This document shows, piece after piece, positions 63,297 to 64,000 of a stretch of 64,000 nucleotides of DNA; the first letter of the stretch is position 1, and each line of letters opens with the position of its first letter. The DNA comes from CAVQBP01 sp963740945. GTDB taxonomy: Bacteria; Bacteroidota; Ignavibacteria; Ignavibacteriales; Ignavibacteriaceae. The notes beneath the pieces were generated by a model, which worked only from the letters and a program-made list of their open reading frames with translations, was not told the origin of the DNA and made no database searches. The position numbers were made by a program, and so were the translations under genes. The stretch covers positions 1 through 64,000 of the forward strand of contig CAVUGE010000021.1 in assembly GCA_963740945.1 (NCBI GenBank), in the 5' to 3' direction.

Positions 63297-64000
63297 ATGC
63301 AAATTACACAAATAATTACAGATTATCTGGATTATTTAAGGGGAGTTAAAAGGTATTCATACAATACTTTGAAAGCATATAACGAAGACCTAAATTCTTT
63401 TTCAAAATATTGTATGGGTTATTCAAAAATTGAGATTAATCTAGTTTCGGATAAATTTATAAAATCATACCTATTTTATTTAAATGACCTTGAACTTGAT
63501 AAAAGATCGGTTTCGAGAAAGTTGGCATCATTACGGGGCTTATTTAAGTTTGCATATCAGCAAAACTTAATTGAACAAAATCCTTCTTCATATATTAGTA
63601 ATCCAAAAGCAGCACGAAATTTGCCGGAAATTATTTCAGTAGAAAACTTTGCAGAAATTTACAAAGAAGTTGAAAAAGAGCAGGAAGATTCTAAATTAAT
63701 AAAAGCAATTTTTGAATTACTATACGGTTGTGCATTACGGGTTTCAGAATTATGCACATTGAATTATAATGATCTGGATATAAACCAAAAAATTTTACGG
63801 ATAAAAGGGAAGGGAAGTAAGGTAAGAATTTCTCCGGTTGGAGATAAATCGGTAAAAGTTATAAAAGAATATTTAGATACAAGAAAATTTAACAGTGGTG
63901 AGGATCCCTTATTAGTCAACAATAACGGAAGAAGGATCTATCCAAGAATGATTCATCGAATTGTAAACAAATATTTGTCGAAAGTAACAGATATAAAAAA
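63297..64000 (+). CDS. Tyrosine recombinase XerC/XerD-like (N-terminal part, cut by window edge)
   Basis: The frame starts ATG at 63297, 10 bases after topA, and is open to the window end (234 codons visible). The N-terminal core-binding domain begins ITQIITDYLDYLRGVKRYSY, and the catalytic domain carries LLYGCALRVSELCTLNYND with the first catalytic Arg (ALR) and IKGKGSKVRISP with the catalytic Lys. The HxxR and Tyr motifs lie beyond the edge. It resolves chromosome dimers at dif. XerC versus XerD cannot be settled from this part, but topA-xer order is common. Confidence 0.93.
   Translation, partial: MQITQIITDYLDYLRGVKRYSYNTLKAYNEDLNSFSKYCMGYSKIEINLVSDKFIKSYLFYLNDLELDKRSVSRKLASLRGLFKFAYQQNLIEQNPSSYISNPKAARNLPEIISVENFAEIYKEVEKEQEDSKLIKAIFELLYGCALRVSELCTLNYNDLDINQKILRIKGKGSKVRISPVGDKSVKVIKEYLDTRKFNSGEDPLLVNNNGRRIYPRMIHRIVNKYLSKVTDIK

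Noticed and set aside
1..64000. CRISPR array, prophage, integron or defence island
   Set aside because: No regularly spaced repeats, no cas, phage-structural, restriction or toxin-antitoxin genes were seen; the HNH protein and the Xer recombinase are in housekeeping contexts.

Overview
The window is a gene-dense, AT-rich stretch of a Gram-negative bacterial chromosome, probably from the Bacteroidota/Chlorobiota (FCB) side of the tree and perhaps Ignavibacteria-like. That placement is inference. It rests on the AT-rich codon use, FadL-, Wzi- and SPOR-type envelope proteins, an SbsA-type Ig-like lipoprotein, a DUF4270/DNRLRE-like lipoprotein, paired ExbD proteins, a YbeY whose third metal ligand is Asp, and frequent TTG starts. 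Nearly all of the sequence is core housekeeping. I see no rRNA, tRNA, CRISPR array, prophage or intact insertion sequence.

Layout. 0-4.4 kb: the tail of mltG, an Ig-like lipoprotein, a small ferredoxin-fold protein, then hutI and a SPOR lipoprotein on the minus strand. 4.6-10.4 kb: glgA, gmhB, a lipoprotein, an outer-membrane barrel and a TPR protein, closed by a clear terminator. 10.6-13.6 kb: glyA, tatC and a polyprenyl diphosphate synthase. 13.8-17 kb: prfC on the minus strand, then a small less conserved patch (zinc-ribbon membrane microprotein, unknown protein, TPR protein). 17.2-22.3 kb: purC, a DUF971 protein, pgsA, pgpA, cinA, thpR and recA. 22.5-25.4 kb: an MFS transporter, nusB and an ElyC/YdcF-like protein on the minus strand. 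26-32.6 kb: a secreted protein, a decapeptide-repeat protein, a Na+-dependent transporter, kup, a secreted EEP nuclease-fold protein and an SDR. 32.7-41.2 kb: exbB-exbD-exbD, yqeY, cvpA, mutS2, biotin carboxylase plus biotin carrier, and a FadL-type porin. 41.7-49 kb: ssb, a CorC-type protein, an MlaD-type protein, ggt, acpS, an HNH nuclease and trpS. 49-64 kb: scpA-scpB-rsuA/rluB-dacB-lysS, then a glycosyltransferase, a Wzi-like barrel, ctpA, a DUF3108 protein, a gamma-carbonic anhydrase, an MBL hydrolase, ybeY, topA and the start of a Xer recombinase.

Many neighbours overlap or touch (TAATG, TTGA and ATGA junctions), so translational coupling within operons is likely. Envelope biogenesis (MltG, DacB, TatC, PgsA/PgpA, MlaD, barrels, lipoproteins) and DNA maintenance (RecA, SSB, MutS2, ScpAB, TopA, Xer) dominate.

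The most unusual signals are these. (1) The recA frame is broken by one extra A in an A-run. (2) A 148-bp MITE-like inverted-repeat element with TA flanks lies just after recA, with a solitary arm 3 kb away. (3) An HNH nuclease gene has no ATG, GTG or TTG at its family-consistent N-terminus. (4) A long open frame continues in phase past the prfC stop. (5) A hairpin cluster upstream of ssb includes two mutually exclusive stems. (6) A secreted protein is built of decapeptide repeats. I did not find a convincing new multi-gene system.
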